This document shows, piece by piece, positions 9,240-10,047 of a stretch of 10,047 nt of DNA (positions are counted from its first letter, which is position 1; each line of letters begins with the position of its first letter). The position numbers were made by a program, and so were the translations under genes. The notes under the pieces are model-generated. The model had not been told where the DNA came from. It saw only the letters and a list, made by a program, of their open reading frames with translations, and did not search any database. Source of the stretch: Conidiobolus incongruus B7586 (lineage: Eukaryota; Entomophthoromycota; Entomophthoromycetes; Entomophthorales; Conidiobolaceae); assembly GCA_000697335.1 (NCBI GenBank), contig JNEM01011129.1:1-10047 (forward strand). Reading direction: 5' to 3'.

Positions 9240-10047
9240 TTATATTCAATATATTACTACAAAAATTAAATAATGATGCAATTATAAAATTAAAGTTATA
9301 AATAATTATTAATATATGATTTATAAAAAATAGATAAACAATATATTATTAATATTGTCTTTTAATATCAATAACTCTTTATTATACTTTTGGCAAACCT
9401 TTAATGCCTAAAATACAAGTTTTTTTTATTAAAGACTGAAATTTGATAATTCATAAACCAATTTAATTTATTTACAAGAATTTTTTGTTGCAAGCAAATT
9501 ATTTAACTAATTGAAGAAATTAGAGTCATAAAAGTGATAATCTAGTAATTATACTAGATATAATAGCTTTTTTTGAACTTTTTATATAATAATCCTTTTA
9601 GAGTTTTAGTTTTATATATTTTATCATTATTATATAAATTAATAAATATACCAAAAAATATTAGATTATTAATTAAAAATAATTTAATTAAAAAAAGCTT
9701 ATTATTAGTTAATTATACTTTCAAAGATCAAATAAAAAACCAAATATTATTATAAAATATTATAATAATTAAGGCTAACTTATAAATTGAATAGCTATTT
9801 TAGGGAATAAATAAAAAACTATACTAATTTAACCATATTTTTTATCTTATTTTTAAATAATAATGATATCAAAAAATTAAAGATTTATTTACTATAATAA
9901 TTAAGATTTAAAATTATTTCTTTGCTTATTTTTTAATAAATTATATATAAATATTTTTAAATATATTTTTGCTTTTTATTAAATTATAAGTTATTATCGT
10001 TATATTAATTTAATTATATCAAGTTTGAACTTTTATAATATATTATT
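9240..10047. other. Extremely AT-rich low-information DNA at the right end
   Basis: Composition drops back to roughly 10 per cent G plus C, as in the first kilobase. A stop-free stretch of 60 codons at 9573-9755 uses almost only AT-rich codons (nearly every leucine is TTA), lacks an ATG start and resembles no family I know, so I treat it as a by-product of composition. No RNA gene or element boundary is visible. Confidence 0.5.

Noticed and set aside
9573-9755. 60-codon leucine- and asparagine-rich open frame
   Set aside because: It starts at TTG, uses almost only AT-rich codons and has no recognisable motif. A stop-free run this long is expected somewhere in about 10 kb of DNA with such skewed composition.
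1-10047. tRNA, rRNA, CRISPR array or a multi-gene defence-like system
   Set aside because: No tRNA promoter boxes or cloverleaf, no rRNA-like high-GC conserved stretch, no spaced repeat array and no second intact gene were seen on either strand.

Overview
The window looks like nuclear DNA from an AT-rich eukaryote, most likely a fungus. The standard stop codons hold throughout a 700-codon gene. That gene has two very short introns (54 and 51 bases), one beginning GTATGT and one carrying a TACTAAT branch point. Intergenic DNA is very poor in G and C. An early-diverging AT-rich fungus, such as an arbuscular mycorrhizal lineage, would fit, but the sequence does not prove the lineage. I see no bacterial operons, ribosome binding sites, RNA genes, CRISPR arrays or intact mobile elements.

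Layout: positions 1 to about 1000 are extremely AT-rich, low-information DNA. About 1000 to 1650 is ordinary AT-rich spacer. From about 1650 to 3199 lies the relic of a long-chain acyl-CoA synthetase gene. It is badly decayed at both ends but holds a 615-base block (1827-2441) that is almost identical to the intact gene downstream. About 3200 to 5200 is spacer. A promoter-like stretch with a TATA box leads into the one intact gene, 5373-7577, a 699-residue long-chain acyl-CoA synthetase made from three exons. A polyadenylation signal follows 45 bases after its stop. From about 7630 to 9230 is spacer with a palindromic hairpin and an (AT)17 microsatellite. From about 9240 to the end the extremely AT-rich composition returns.

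The two acyl-CoA synthetase loci are a tandem pair on the same strand, offset by 3864 bases across the aligned part. The relic keeps an intron-like sequence at the place of the second intron, so it arose by DNA duplication and not by retroposition. Its flanks are only about 70 per cent identical to the working gene, while the central block differs at one base in 615. This is the pattern expected of a recent gene-conversion event that pasted part of the working gene into the dead copy. No other gene is present to suggest a multi-gene system.
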